Shown: in pieces, positions 33,736 through 42,201 of the stretch
How the letters are laid out: each line of letters begins with the position of its first letter
Position numbering within the stretch: the first letter of the stretch is position 1
NCBI RefSeq assembly: GCF_025630775.1
Contig: NZ_JAOSZE010000003.1
Coordinates: forward strand, 62,001 to 126,000
Length of the DNA stretch: 64,000 nucleotides
Source of the DNA: Actinoplanes sp. KI2
GTDB lineage: Bacteria; Actinomycetota; Actinomycetes; Mycobacteriales; Micromonosporaceae
Direction of reading: 5' to 3'
Notes under the pieces: generated by a model
The model's database searches: none
What the model was told of the DNA's origin: nothing
Seen by the model: the letters and a program-made list of their open reading frames with translations, nothing else
Program-made: the position numbers and the translations under genes

Positions 33736-35079
33736 ATGGACCTGAGTAGATGGCTGACCGCGGCGGTCGCGGCGAACAACGACTGGGCCAAGTCGTACGG
33801 GTCGTTCGAGCCGCGTCCGGCGCTGGCCGTCGACGATGCGGAGTTCGCCGCCGCGTTCGGGCGGTTCGTCGAGCGGCTCGCCGACAACTACCCGTTCTTT
33901 CATCCGCGGTATGCGGGGCAGATGCTCAAGCCGCCGCACCCGGCCGCAGTGGTCGGGTACCTGACCGCGATGCTGATCAACCCCAACAACCACGCCCTGG
34001 ACGGCGGGCCGGCCACCGCCGCGATGGAGCGTGAGGTGGTCCAGCAGTTGGCCGCGATGTTCGGCTACGACACTCATCTCGGGCACCTGACCACCAGCGG
34101 CACCATCGCGAACCTGGAAGCCCTCTACGTGGCCCGCGAGCTGCACCCGGGCAAGGGCATCGCGTACAGCACCGAGGCGCACTACACGCACGGCCGGATG
34201 TGCCGGGTGCTCGGCGTGGACGGGCACGCCGTCCCGGTGGACGACCGCGGCCGGATGGACCTCGACGCGCTCGAGGAGTTGCTGCGCAGCCACGAGATCG
34301 GGACCGTCGTGCTCACCGCGGGCACCACCGGGCTCGGTGCCGTCGAGCCGGTGCACGAGGCCCTCGCGCTGCGCGACCGGTATGGCGTGCGGATTCACGT
34401 CGATGCCGCGTACGGCGGGTTCTTCGCGCTGCTGGCCGGGACCTTGGGGATACCCGCGGAGCCGTGGCGGGCCGTCGCGCGGGCCGACTCGATCGTGGTG
34501 GACCCGCACAAGCACGGGCTTCAGCCGTACGGCTGCGGTGCGGTCCTGTTCCGGGACCCGACGGTCGGGCGCTTTTACCTGCACGACTCGCCCTATACCT
34601 ACTTCACCTCCGAGGAGCTGCACCTGGGCGAGATCAGCCTGGAGTGCTCCCGGGCGGGCGCGGCGGCGGCCGGGCTGTGGCTGACCTTCCAACTGCTGCC
34701 GCCCACCGGCGACGGGCTCGGCCGGGTGCTCGCGGCCGGCCGGCGGGCGGCGCTGCGCTGGGCAGAACTGATCGAGAGCTCCGGCCGCCTGCGGCTGTTC
34801 CAGCCCCCGGAGCTCGACATCGTCAGCTACTTCGCCGGCACCTCGCTCACCGAGATCGACGAGGCCAGCCGGCGGATCATGCAGGCGGGCATGACCGATG
34901 CCGAGGACCCGATCTTCCTCAGCACACTCCGGGTCGGCGCCGAGCGGTTCGCCCGCCGGCACCCGGCGGTCAGCGCGGACGCCGACGGCGCCAGAGTCCT
35001 GCGCAGCGTGCTGATGAAACCCGAGTCCGAGACGTACGCCGAGCAGCTGCACCGCCGGATCGAGCAGCTCACGGCGTAA
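33736..35079 (+). CDS. Group II PLP-dependent decarboxylase
   Basis: A 447-residue PLP enzyme of the glutamate/aromatic-L-amino-acid/tyrosine decarboxylase group. Lys259 in VDPHKHGLQPYG binds PLP; HVDAAYGGFF carries the Asp and Ala ring contacts, and TTSGTIANLEAL the phosphate-binding region. Its length is normal for the group. Substrate cannot be assigned; archaeal-type tyrosine decarboxylases and bacterial aspartate/tyrosine decarboxylases are nearest in feel. ATG 33736 follows GAGGAGG (about 33725-33731). It is followed 25 bp later by a UbiD-family decarboxylase on the same strand, so sequential decarboxylation steps in one pathway are conceivable. Confidence 0.85.
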   Translation: MDLSRWLTAAVAANNDWAKSYGSFEPRPALAVDDAEFAAAFGRFVERLADNYPFFHPRYAGQMLKPPHPAAVVGYLTAMLINPNNHALDGGPATAAMEREVVQQLAAMFGYDTHLGHLTTSGTIANLEALYVARELHPGKGIAYSTEAHYTHGRMCRVLGVDGHAVPVDDRGRMDLDALEELLRSHEIGTVVLTAGTTGLGAVEPVHEALALRDRYGVRIHVDAAYGGFFALLAGTLGIPAEPWRAVARADSIVVDPHKHGLQPYGCGAVLFRDPTVGRFYLHDSPYTYFTSEELHLGEISLECSRAGAAAAGLWLTFQLLPPTGDGLGRVLAAGRRAALRWAELIESSGRLRLFQPPELDIVSYFAGTSLTEIDEASRRIMQAGMTDAEDPIFLSTLRVGAERFARRHPAVSADADGARVLRSVLMKPESETYAEQLHRRIEQLTA

Positions 35080-35104
35080 CGCTGAGGCGAATAGGCTGGC
35101 TTCT

Positions 35105-36538
35105 ATGGAGCCCCTGTTGAGCCTGCGTACGTTCCTGTCCGAAGTGGAGAAGATCGACGAGCTGAGCCACGTGCGTGGCGCCGACTGGGACCTGGAGATC
35201 GGCGCGATCGCCGAGCTCAGCTACCGGTCGCCTCAGCCGAGGGCGCTGCTCTTCTCGGAGGTGCGCGGCTACCAAACCGGCCGGGTGCTGACCGGCAGCA
35301 CCGGTTCGGCCCGGCGGCTCGGGCTCACCCTGCGGCTGGGCGCCGAGCACACCGACGAGTCGCTGGTCGAGGCGCTGCGCGGCAAGACCTCCGAGTGGGC
35401 CACCGCGGCCGCCGACTTCCCGGTGCTGCCGGTGAGCGAGGCGCCGCTGCTGGCCAACCAGGTGGCCGGCGACATCAACCTGCTCGACTTCCCGGTGCCG
35501 CGCTGGCACGAGCACGACGGCGGCCGGTTCATCGGCACCGGCTGCCTTGTCGTCACGAGCGATCCCGTCACCGGCGCGCACAACGGCGGCTGCTACCGGA
35601 TGGAGGTGCAGGACGACGGGCGATCGGTCACCATCGCCGCCGTCCCCGGCAAGCACGGCGCCCAGCACATCGCCGCCTGGTTCGCGCGCGAGGGCCGAGC
35701 CCCGGTCACCGTGTCCTTCGGACACGACCCGCTGCTGCTCGCGCTGGGTGGCACCGAGGTTCCGCTGGGCGTCTCCGAGTTGGCGTACGCCGGGGCGGTC
35801 GCCGGCGAGCGCGTCCCGGTCGTCATCGCCCCGGACACCGGCCTGCCCATCCCGGCCGGCAGCGAACTGGCCATCGAGGGCTGGCTGCGCCCCGGCCACA
35901 CCCGCGAGGAGGGCCCGTTCGGCGAGTGGACCGGCTACTACTCGGGCAGCCGCCGCTCCGACCTGGCCATGGAGATCGTCCGGCTCTACCACCGGGACGA
36001 CCCGATCCTGCTCGGCGCCCCGCCCGGCCGCCCGCCGCACGACTACTCCTACATGCGTACGGTGATGAAGTCCGCCATGATCCACGACGAGCTGGTCGGC
36101 ACCGGTGTGCCCGGGATCGTCAAGGCATGGGCGCACGAGGCCGGCGGCGGACGGCTGTTCGTCGGCGTCGCGATCGAGCAGTGCTACGCCGGGCACGCCC
36201 GCCAGGTCGGCCACCTCACCGCCCAGCTGCCGGCCGCGTCCTACCTGAACCGGTACGTCGTGGTGGTCGACGCCGACATCGACCCGGCCAACCTGGACCA
36301 GCTGATCTGGGCGATCTCCACCCGCACCGACCCGGCCGAGGACATCGAGATCCAGCGCCGCACCCGGGGCAGCCGGCTCGACCCGATGCTGCCGGACGGG
36401 GTCCCGACGCACAACAGCCGGGCGGTGATCGACGCATGCCGCCCCTGGGAGCGGCTGCACTCGTTCCCCCGGGTGGCCGAGAGCGACCCGGCCTATCTCG
36501 CGTCGATCAAAGAACGCTGGGCAGCGGTCCTGGACTGA
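35105..36538 (+). CDS. UbiD-family (prenylated-FMN) decarboxylase
   Basis: A 477-residue reversible decarboxylase of the UbiD/Fdc1 family, acting on aromatic or alpha,beta-unsaturated acids with prenylated FMN. The catalytic Arg-Glu-Glu set can be placed at Arg165 (GGCYRMEVQD), Glu269 and Glu274 (EEGPFGEWTGYYSG). No UbiX-type prenyltransferase is in the window, so the cofactor must be supplied elsewhere. TAGGCT lies 7 nt before ATG 35105 and no Shine-Dalgarno is present, suggesting its own leaderless promoter in addition to transcription from the PLP decarboxylase. The 3' end overlaps the convergent VWA gene by 46 bp. Confidence 0.9.
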   Translation: MEPLLSLRTFLSEVEKIDELSHVRGADWDLEIGAIAELSYRSPQPRALLFSEVRGYQTGRVLTGSTGSARRLGLTLRLGAEHTDESLVEALRGKTSEWATAAADFPVLPVSEAPLLANQVAGDINLLDFPVPRWHEHDGGRFIGTGCLVVTSDPVTGAHNGGCYRMEVQDDGRSVTIAAVPGKHGAQHIAAWFAREGRAPVTVSFGHDPLLLALGGTEVPLGVSELAYAGAVAGERVPVVIAPDTGLPIPAGSELAIEGWLRPGHTREEGPFGEWTGYYSGSRRSDLAMEIVRLYHRDDPILLGAPPGRPPHDYSYMRTVMKSAMIHDELVGTGVPGIVKAWAHEAGGGRLFVGVAIEQCYAGHARQVGHLTAQLPAASYLNRYVVVVDADIDPANLDQLIWAISTRTDPAEDIEIQRRTRGSRLDPMLPDGVPTHNSRAVIDACRPWERLHSFPRVAESDPAYLASIKERWAAVLD

Positions 36539-37599
36539 GCGGGCCCGCGGTTCCACCACAGCGACAACCCGACGCCGGCCATCACCAGCAGCGCCCCGGC
36601 CAGCACGAACCAGACCGTGATCTCCATCTGCTGCCGGTGCAGGCCGATCTCCCGGGGCAGGTCGTTGAGCACGCCGACCAGCTGGTCGGCGTCCTGTGCG
36701 CGGAAGTAGCGGCCGCCGGTGGTGTCCGCGACCTGCTGGAGTGCGTCCTCGTCGATCTCCTGGCTGCGGAAGCCGCCGCCCGGACGCCCGCCGAAGCTGC
36801 CCGGGAAACCGCCCATCCCGCCGAACTGGTCGGCGCCCATCTGGTCGGCGGTGCAGACCATCGGGGCGGGCTCGGTGGTGCCGAAGCCGATCGTGAAGAT
36901 TCGCACCCGGCGGGCCGCGGCCTGCTGGGCGGCGGTGACCGGGTCGACGCCGGTGGTGTTCGAGCCGTCGGTGAGTACCACGATGGTGTCCGGCTGGTAC
37001 TCGCCGATCGTGTCCGGCGCGGCGTCGCCGAGGTCCACGCCGGTCTTCGCGACGTTCGGGTTGTGCTCGGCGATCGCGTCGATGGCGGCGAGGATCGCCT
37101 GGCCGATCGCGGTGCCGCGGGCGGTCTTCAGCCCGTCGATCGCGTCCAGCAGCTTGTCCTTGTCGGTGGTCGGCGGGACGAGCAGTCCGGCGGTCCCGGA
37201 GAACGCGACCAGCCCGATCTTGGTGCCGTCCTTCTGTGCCTTGACGAACTTGCGGGCCGCGTCGCTGGCCACGGTCAGCCGGTTGGGCGGCACGTCGGTG
37301 CTGCACATCGAGCCGGAGACGTCGATGGCCAGCAGGATCGAGGTGTCGTTGGAGGGCACCAGCACCGTCGCCTGCGGCCGGGTCACCGCCGCGCCGAGCA
37401 CGATCAGCCCGGCCAGAAACAGCCAGACCGGCACCCGGCGCCGCCACGAGCTGCGGCCGGGCAGCGCGGCCCGGATCAGCGCCACGCTGGAGACGGTCAG
37501 CGCCGAGCGCCTGCGCCGCCGGTTCATCCACCACCGGACGAGCAGCAGCAGGGGCACCACGAGCAGGGCGAGCAGCGCCCACGGCCAGCTGAGCGACAT
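36493..37599 (-). CDS. VWA-domain membrane protein (BatA-like), last gene of MoxR operon
   Basis: A 368-residue membrane protein. N-terminal hydrophobic helices (about 6-24 and 57-74) precede a von Willebrand A domain whose metal site is Asp93-x-Ser95-x-Ser97 in AIDVSGSMCS; conserved Thr/Asp follow (VVLTDGSNT). A Gly/Phe-rich insertion occurs around residues 250-275 and one C-terminal helix at about 330-350. BatA-like VWA proteins act with MoxR ATPases and DUF58 proteins in envelope stress or complex assembly. Start ATG 37599 shares one base with the stop of the upstream VWA gene (TGATG). Its 3' end overlaps the UbiD gene. Confidence 0.85.
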   Translation of the reverse strand: MSLSWPWALLALLVVPLLLLVRWWMNRRRRRSALTVSSVALIRAALPGRSSWRRRVPVWLFLAGLIVLGAAVTRPQATVLVPSNDTSILLAIDVSGSMCSTDVPPNRLTVASDAARKFVKAQKDGTKIGLVAFSGTAGLLVPPTTDKDKLLDAIDGLKTARGTAIGQAILAAIDAIAEHNPNVAKTGVDLGDAAPDTIGEYQPDTIVVLTDGSNTTGVDPVTAAQQAAARRVRIFTIGFGTTEPAPMVCTADQMGADQFGGMGGFPGSFGGRPGGGFRSQEIDEDALQQVADTTGGRYFRAQDADQLVGVLNDLPREIGLHRQQMEITVWFVLAGALLVMAGVGLSLWWNRGPAQSRTAAQRSLIDAR

Positions 37600-38573
37600 C
37601 AGACGAACCTCCCGTGCCAACGGGTGCCCAGGTACGCGCCGAGCGTGAGCAGCAGCAGCGCGGCCCCGGCGAACGGCGCGGTCAGCTCGACCGGCTGCTT
37701 CTTGGTGGTCAGCCGCAGGTCGATCGACCTGGTCGTGTCGGCCAGCGCGGCGGCGTCCCCGGCCCGGTGGTACGCGCCGCCGGTGACCTGCGCGATGCCG
37801 GTCAGCTCGGCCTCGTCCAGCGAGGTGGCCAGCTGGTAGCCGTCCACCTCGACGGTCCCGCCCCGCGGGGTGCCGACGCCGACGGTCTGGATGCGCACGC
37901 CGGCGGCGGCGGCGAGCTCGGCCGCGGCCGCGGCGTCCGGCCCGCCGGTGTCCTGCCCGTCGGAGAAGACCACGATCGTCGCCGACGGCCAGTAGCCGAG
38001 CGTCCCGGTGGCCGGGGTGGCGCCGTCGGCGGGCAGCGCCACCGGCTTGCCGGTGATCGTGCCGAGCGCGACGAGGATGGCCTGCCCGAGCGAGGTGCCG
38101 CCGCCGGCGGTGGCCCGCCTGATCGCGGCGATCGCGGCGCCGTGGTCGTCGGTCGGGGCCTGGGTGACCAGCGCCTGGTCGCCGAAGACGACCACGCCCA
38201 CGTCGACCGAGCCGGGCTGGTCCTCGACGAAGCCGGCCGCGGCCTGCTGCGCGGCGGCCAGCCGGGACGGGGCCACGTCGGTCGCCTTCATGCTGTTCGA
38301 GACGTCGAAGGCGAGCAGCACGGTGCCGGCGACCCGGGGCACGCTGAGCTCGGCCGCGGGGCGGGCCAGACCCGTGATCATGATGGGCACGGCGGCGAGG
38401 AGCAGCGCGTACGGCAAATGGCGCCGGACCGACGCGCGGCGTGAGCGGACCGGAGCGAAGCCCGACGCCGTCCAGGCGGCGGCGCGCCTGCGCTGCACCG
38501 CGACGTAGCCGGCGATCGCGCACGCCGTGACCAGCACGGCGATCCCGAGCAGGAGCGGGTGGTCGAAGCTCAC
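37599..38573 (-). CDS. VWA-domain membrane protein (BatB-like), fourth gene of MoxR operon
   Basis: A 324-residue paralogue of the following gene with the same plan: helices at about 6-25 and 53-69, VWA domain with Asp90-x-Ser92-x-Ser94 (AFDVSNSMKATD) and VVFSDGQDTGG, and a C-terminal helix at about 300-318. The two tandem VWA proteins probably form a hetero-assembly on the outer face of the membrane. The start is GTG 38573, overlapping the DUF58 stop by 4 nt; its own stop overlaps the next start by 1 nt, so the three genes are tightly coupled. Confidence 0.85.
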   Translation of the reverse strand: MSFDHPLLLGIAVLVTACAIAGYVAVQRRRAAAWTASGFAPVRSRRASVRRHLPYALLLAAVPIMITGLARPAAELSVPRVAGTVLLAFDVSNSMKATDVAPSRLAAAQQAAAGFVEDQPGSVDVGVVVFGDQALVTQAPTDDHGAAIAAIRRATAGGGTSLGQAILVALGTITGKPVALPADGATPATGTLGYWPSATIVVFSDGQDTGGPDAAAAAELAAAAGVRIQTVGVGTPRGGTVEVDGYQLATSLDEAELTGIAQVTGGAYHRAGDAAALADTTRSIDLRLTTKKQPVELTAPFAGAALLLLTLGAYLGTRWHGRFV

Positions 38574-39451
38574 CGGCGCCCCCGTCCGGACTGCTGGACC
38601 ATCGCGACCAGCGCGGCCAGCAGGTCCTGGTCGGTGGTGATCCGGTGCGCGGCGACCCCGGCCGTGCGCATCGCCGCGGCCACCGCGTCCTCGCGCGCGC
38701 CGACCTGGGTGGCCAGCCGCGAGCGGAGCAGCGGATCGCTGGTGTCGACCAGTAGCTGCTCGCCGGTCTCGGCGTCCTCGACCAGGATCACGCCGAGGTC
38801 GGGCAGGTCGAGCTCGGCCGGGTCGACCACCCGGATCACCACGACCTCGTGCCGGTGGGTGAGCCGGGCCAGGTCGCGTTCCCAGCCCGGGTCGCCGATG
38901 AAGTCGGACATCACGAAGATCAGGCTGCGCCGGCGGGTCGTGGTGGCGGCGGCCAGACTGAACATCATGGACAAGTCCGTTGTCCTGCCCCTGTTGCCGG
39001 CAAACGGCTTGATCAGCTCGCGAGCGATCCGCAGGATCTGGTCGCGACCGGTCCGCGGCGGGATCACCTGCCGGCGGTCGTTGTCGAAGAGGATCGCGCC
39101 CACCCGGTTGCCGCCCTGCGACACCAGCCGGCCCAGCGCGATCGCCAGGTCGGTGGCCACCGACTCCTTGCCCTGGGCGCCGAACCGCATCGACGCCGAC
39201 CGGTCGATCACCAGCCAGCAGGTCAGCTCCCGGTCCTCGGTGTACAGCCGCACGTGCGGCTCGTCCATCCGGGCGGTCACGTTCCAGTCGATGTGCCGGA
39301 CGTCGTCCTCGGGCAGGTAGACGCGCAGGTCGGTGAAGTCGATGCCGGCGCCGTGCCACACCGTGCGATAGGCGCCCTGCAGCCGCCCGTCCAGGCGGCG
39401 GCCGAGCCGCCACTCCAGGCGCCGCAGGAGCCGTTCCGGTGCGGTCGTCAC
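38570..39451 (-). CDS. DUF58 protein, partner of MoxR ATPase
   Basis: A 293-residue DUF58 protein. It shows the family core GAYRTVWHGAGIDFTDLRVY, EDDVRHIDWNVTARM and a VWA-like DRSASM motif (normally structural) followed by the SDFIGDP region. DUF58 proteins are invariant companions of MoxR ATPases and are thought to link the ATPase to the VWA proteins. The start is GTG 39451, only 2 bp after the MoxR stop; the 3' end overlaps the next gene by 4 nt. Confidence 0.9.
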   Translation of the reverse strand: MTTAPERLLRRLEWRLGRRLDGRLQGAYRTVWHGAGIDFTDLRVYLPEDDVRHIDWNVTARMDEPHVRLYTEDRELTCWLVIDRSASMRFGAQGKESVATDLAIALGRLVSQGGNRVGAILFDNDRRQVIPPRTGRDQILRIARELIKPFAGNRGRTTDLSMMFSLAAATTTRRRSLIFVMSDFIGDPGWERDLARLTHRHEVVVIRVVDPAELDLPDLGVILVEDAETGEQLLVDTSDPLLRSRLATQVGAREDAVAAAMRTAGVAAHRITTDQDLLAALVAMVQQSGRGRR

Positions 39452-39453
39452 GA

Positions 39454-40452
39454 CTACCGTCCCCGGCCGGCCGGCTCCGGGATCGGCACGTTGGCGAGAA
39501 TCCTGGCGAGGATCAGGTCGGGGCTGACCTCGTCGGAGAGCGCCTCGTAGGAGAGCACCAGCCGGTGCCGCAGCACGTCCGGCGCCAGATCGGTGAGGTC
39601 CTCGGGCACCACGTACTCCCGGCCGCGGACGTAGGCGAGTGCCCGGGCGGCCAGCACCAGGCTGATCGACGACCGCGGGCTGGCGCCGAAGGTGACATAC
39701 CGGGCGAGGTCGCCGAGGCCGATCCGGGCCGGCTCCCGGCTGGCATGAGCGAGCTGCACGGCGAACTCGATCAGCGACGGGTCCACGTACACCTGATCGG
39801 CCTGCTGCTGAAGGCCCACCAAGGTCTCCGGTTCGATGATGCGCTGGATGACGGCGGCGGGCGTCAGCGCCCGCTCGACGACGACGAACTCCTCGGTCAC
39901 GCTCGGGTAGCCGACCAGCACCTTCATCATGAAGCGGTCGACCTGCGCCTCCGGCAGCGGATAGACGCCCTCGTTCTCGATCGGGTTCTGGGTCGCCAGC
40001 ACCAGGAACGGGTCGGGCACCGGGTGGGTCTCGCGGCCGATCGTGACCTGCCGCTCCTGCATCACCTCGAGCAGCGCGCTCTGCACCTTGGCGGGCGCCC
40101 GGTTGATCTCGTCGGCGAGCAGCAGGTTGGTGAAGACCGGGCCGAGCTGCACCTGGAACTCGCCGGTCGGCTGGTGGTAGACCCGGGTGCCGACGATGTC
40201 GGCCGGCACCAGGTCGGGCGTGAACTGCACCCGGTGGAAGTCACCGCCGATGGCCTGCGCCAGCGACTTCACGGCGAGCGTCTTGGCCAGGCCGGGCACG
40301 CCCTCGACCAGCACGTGACCGCGGGCCAGCAGCGCCACGACCAGCCGTTCGAGCAGGGCGTCCTGGCCCACGATGGTCTTCTTGACCTCGTAGAGCACCT
40401 TCTCGATCGGGCCGGCCGCGGCGGGCGGGGCCGTGCTGTCGCTCCAGCTCAT
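39454..40452 (-). CDS. MoxR-family AAA+ ATPase
   Basis: A 332-residue AAA+ chaperone-like ATPase. Walker A is GVPGLAKT (51-58) and Walker B is LLLADEIN (110-117); sensor 1 (VLATQNPIENEG) and the Arg/sensor 2 region (GASPRSSISLVLAARALA) are present. MoxR ATPases power assembly or metal loading of protein complexes together with VWA proteins. ATG 40452 has an AAGAGG-like site about 9 nt upstream. It begins 15 bp after the serine protease stop and is coupled to DUF58 (2-bp gap). Confidence 0.93.
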   Translation of the reverse strand: MSWSDSTAPPAAAGPIEKVLYEVKKTIVGQDALLERLVVALLARGHVLVEGVPGLAKTLAVKSLAQAIGGDFHRVQFTPDLVPADIVGTRVYHQPTGEFQVQLGPVFTNLLLADEINRAPAKVQSALLEVMQERQVTIGRETHPVPDPFLVLATQNPIENEGVYPLPEAQVDRFMMKVLVGYPSVTEEFVVVERALTPAAVIQRIIEPETLVGLQQQADQVYVDPSLIEFAVQLAHASREPARIGLGDLARYVTFGASPRSSISLVLAARALAYVRGREYVVPEDLTDLAPDVLRHRLVLSYEALSDEVSPDLILARILANVPIPEPAGRGR

Positions 40453-40467
40453 GCAGGTTGCCTCTTT

Positions 40468-41337
40468 CTACAGTGGCGGGTTGCGGCCGTTGCCCTGGCC
40501 GCCGCCGAGCGCCGCGCCGATGGGTACGGCGAAGCCGATGCCGATGAAGGTGCCCGCGTCGGTCGGGTTGGCCAGCGCCACGACGATCCCGGCGACCTGA
40601 CCGCGGTCGTTGAGCAGCGGGCCGCCCGAGGAGCCCGGGTTGACCGCCGCGTCGAACTGGATGAGCCCGGTGACGTCGCCGCCCTCGTCGCGGGACATCG
40701 TGCGGTTGAGCCCGGAGACCACGCCGCTGGTGGTGCTCGCGGTCAGCCCGAGCGGGTTGCCCATCGCCACCACCGGGTCGCCGACGTCGAGCCGGCCGCC
40801 GAGGGTGGCCGGCACCAGCGTCCCGGGCCCCCGGGCGGGGGTGAGCGTGGCGATGTCGTGCGCCGGGTCGGCCGACTTGACCTCGGCGGCCGCGGTGGTG
40901 CCGTCGGTGTAGGTCACCTGGATGGCCACGGCGCCGGCGATCACGTGGTTGGCGGTGAGGATGGTGCCGTCGGCGTTGGCGATGATGCCGGTGCCGGTCG
41001 ACGACTCGGTCATGCTCTTGGCCGCCGATGCGGCCGGCCCGGCCTTGCCGGTCGACCGGATCGAGACCAGCGAGGGCAGGACGGTCTGATAGATCTGCGG
41101 GACGGTCAGCGGTGCGTCCGAAGCGGACGGTGCGGCGCTCGGCCGGGCGGCGGCCGGAGCTTTCGTCCCGCCGCCGTCGCCGCGGAAGAGCACGATGCCG
41201 GTGATCGCCGCGGCCCAGATCGCGACGGCGCCGATCAGGACCCTTCTCCACAGCTCATTTTTTGGCTTTTCATCGGTTTTGCCGGGGTTGTCGGCGCCGA
41301 GCATCGTCACCACCGGACGATCGCCGACGCTCCGCAT
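40468..41337 (-). CDS. Membrane-anchored HtrA-like serine protease lacking PDZ, first gene of MoxR operon
   Basis: A 289-residue protease: short cytoplasmic tail, one transmembrane helix (about 32-52), Ala/Pro-rich linker, then a DegP/PepD-type protease domain with His131 (LTANHVI), Asp161 (AHDIATL) and Ser237 (NPGSSGGP). It ends shortly after the fold, with no PDZ domain, unlike classical HtrA. Its active site is outside the membrane. Only 15 bp separate it from MoxR, so it is probably part of the same machine or controls its VWA subunits. ATG 41337 is used; an in-frame GTG at 41412 would add 25 residues, and ATG 41304 is a third option. Confidence 0.85.
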   Translation of the reverse strand: MRSVGDRPVVTMLGADNPGKTDEKPKNELWRRVLIGAVAIWAAAITGIVLFRGDGGGTKAPAAARPSAAPSASDAPLTVPQIYQTVLPSLVSIRSTGKAGPAASAAKSMTESSTGTGIIANADGTILTANHVIAGAVAIQVTYTDGTTAAAEVKSADPAHDIATLTPARGPGTLVPATLGGRLDVGDPVVAMGNPLGLTASTTSGVVSGLNRTMSRDEGGDVTGLIQFDAAVNPGSSGGPLLNDRGQVAGIVVALANPTDAGTFIGIGFAVPIGAALGGGQGNGRNPPL

Positions 41338-41436
41338 TTCTCGACTGTAGGAGCGTTTCCCCCAAATTGGCTCGGAGCCGCCTGAGGGTTCTTCGTCCGC
41401 GAGATCACCCACCGTCCACGAAGTTTTACAATCCGG

Positions 41437-42201
41437 TCACGTCAACCGCCGATAGCGACGCACCGCCAGCGGTACGAAGACGATCAATAGGGCCAGCGGC
41501 CAGAGCACTGCCGGCCACACCGGACCGGTCGAGCCGGGGTTGCCGAAGAGCCCGCGGGTCGCGCCGGCGGTGGCCGACAGCGGGTTCCACGCCGCGATCG
41601 TGCCGAGCCAGGCCGGCATCGTCTCCGGCGCGGCGAAGACGCTGGAGAGGAACGCCAGCGGCCAGACCAGGATCTGCACCGCCATCAGCGTCTCCGGCCG
41701 GCCGGCCGCGAGCGCCAGCCAGATGCCGAACCACAGCAACGCGTACCGCAGCAGCAGCAACAGCGCCACCGCCAGCAGCGCGTCGCCGATCCCGTGATGC
41801 CAGCGCCAGCCGACCGCGAGCCCGCAGGCGATCAGCGCGGCCAGGGTCACCGCCGCGGTCAACATGTCGGCCACGCTGCGCCCGGTCACCACCGCGGCCG
41901 CCGAGATCGGCATGGTGCGCAACCGGTCGGTGACGCCGCGCTGGGCGTCCGCGGCCACCGCGGTGTAGGTGTTCTCCAGGCCGAACGCCATGGTCAGCGC
42001 GAACATCCCGGGCAGCAGGAACTCGCGGTAGTCGCCGCCGCCCGGCACCGTCATCGCCCCGCCGAACAGGTAGGCGAACATCAGCAGCACCATCACCGGG
42101 AAGAGCAATCCCAAAATCAACTGCCCCGGTTGGTTGCGCCAGTGCAGAAGCGTCCGCCGGGTGAGGATCCAGCTGTCCGAGAGCATCCAGTACGTCGTCA
42201 C
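41437..42201 (-). CDS. ABC-2 type transporter permease (drug efflux)
   Basis: A 254-residue permease with six transmembrane helices of the DrrB/ABC-2 class (LTRRTLLHWRNQPGQLILGLLFPVMVLLMFAYLFGGAM opening, taken in parts, then LLPGMFALTMAFGLENTYTA and VWPLAFLSSVFAAPETMP). With the overlapping ATPase gene it should form an exporter for drugs, lipids or a metabolite. ATG 42201 overlaps the ATPase stop by 4 nt. Confidence 0.9.
   Translation of the reverse strand: MTTYWMLSDSWILTRRTLLHWRNQPGQLILGLLFPVMVLLMFAYLFGGAMTVPGGGDYREFLLPGMFALTMAFGLENTYTAVAADAQRGVTDRLRTMPISAAAVVTGRSVADMLTAAVTLAALIACGLAVGWRWHHGIGDALLAVALLLLLRYALLWFGIWLALAAGRPETLMAVQILVWPLAFLSSVFAAPETMPAWLGTIAAWNPLSATAGATRGLFGNPGSTGPVWPAVLWPLALLIVFVPLAVRRYRRLT

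Noticed and set aside
33736-36538. A complete aromatic-acid degradation cluster around UbiD
   Set aside because: No UbiX, ring hydroxylase, CoA ligase or transporter is adjacent; only two decarboxylases are present.
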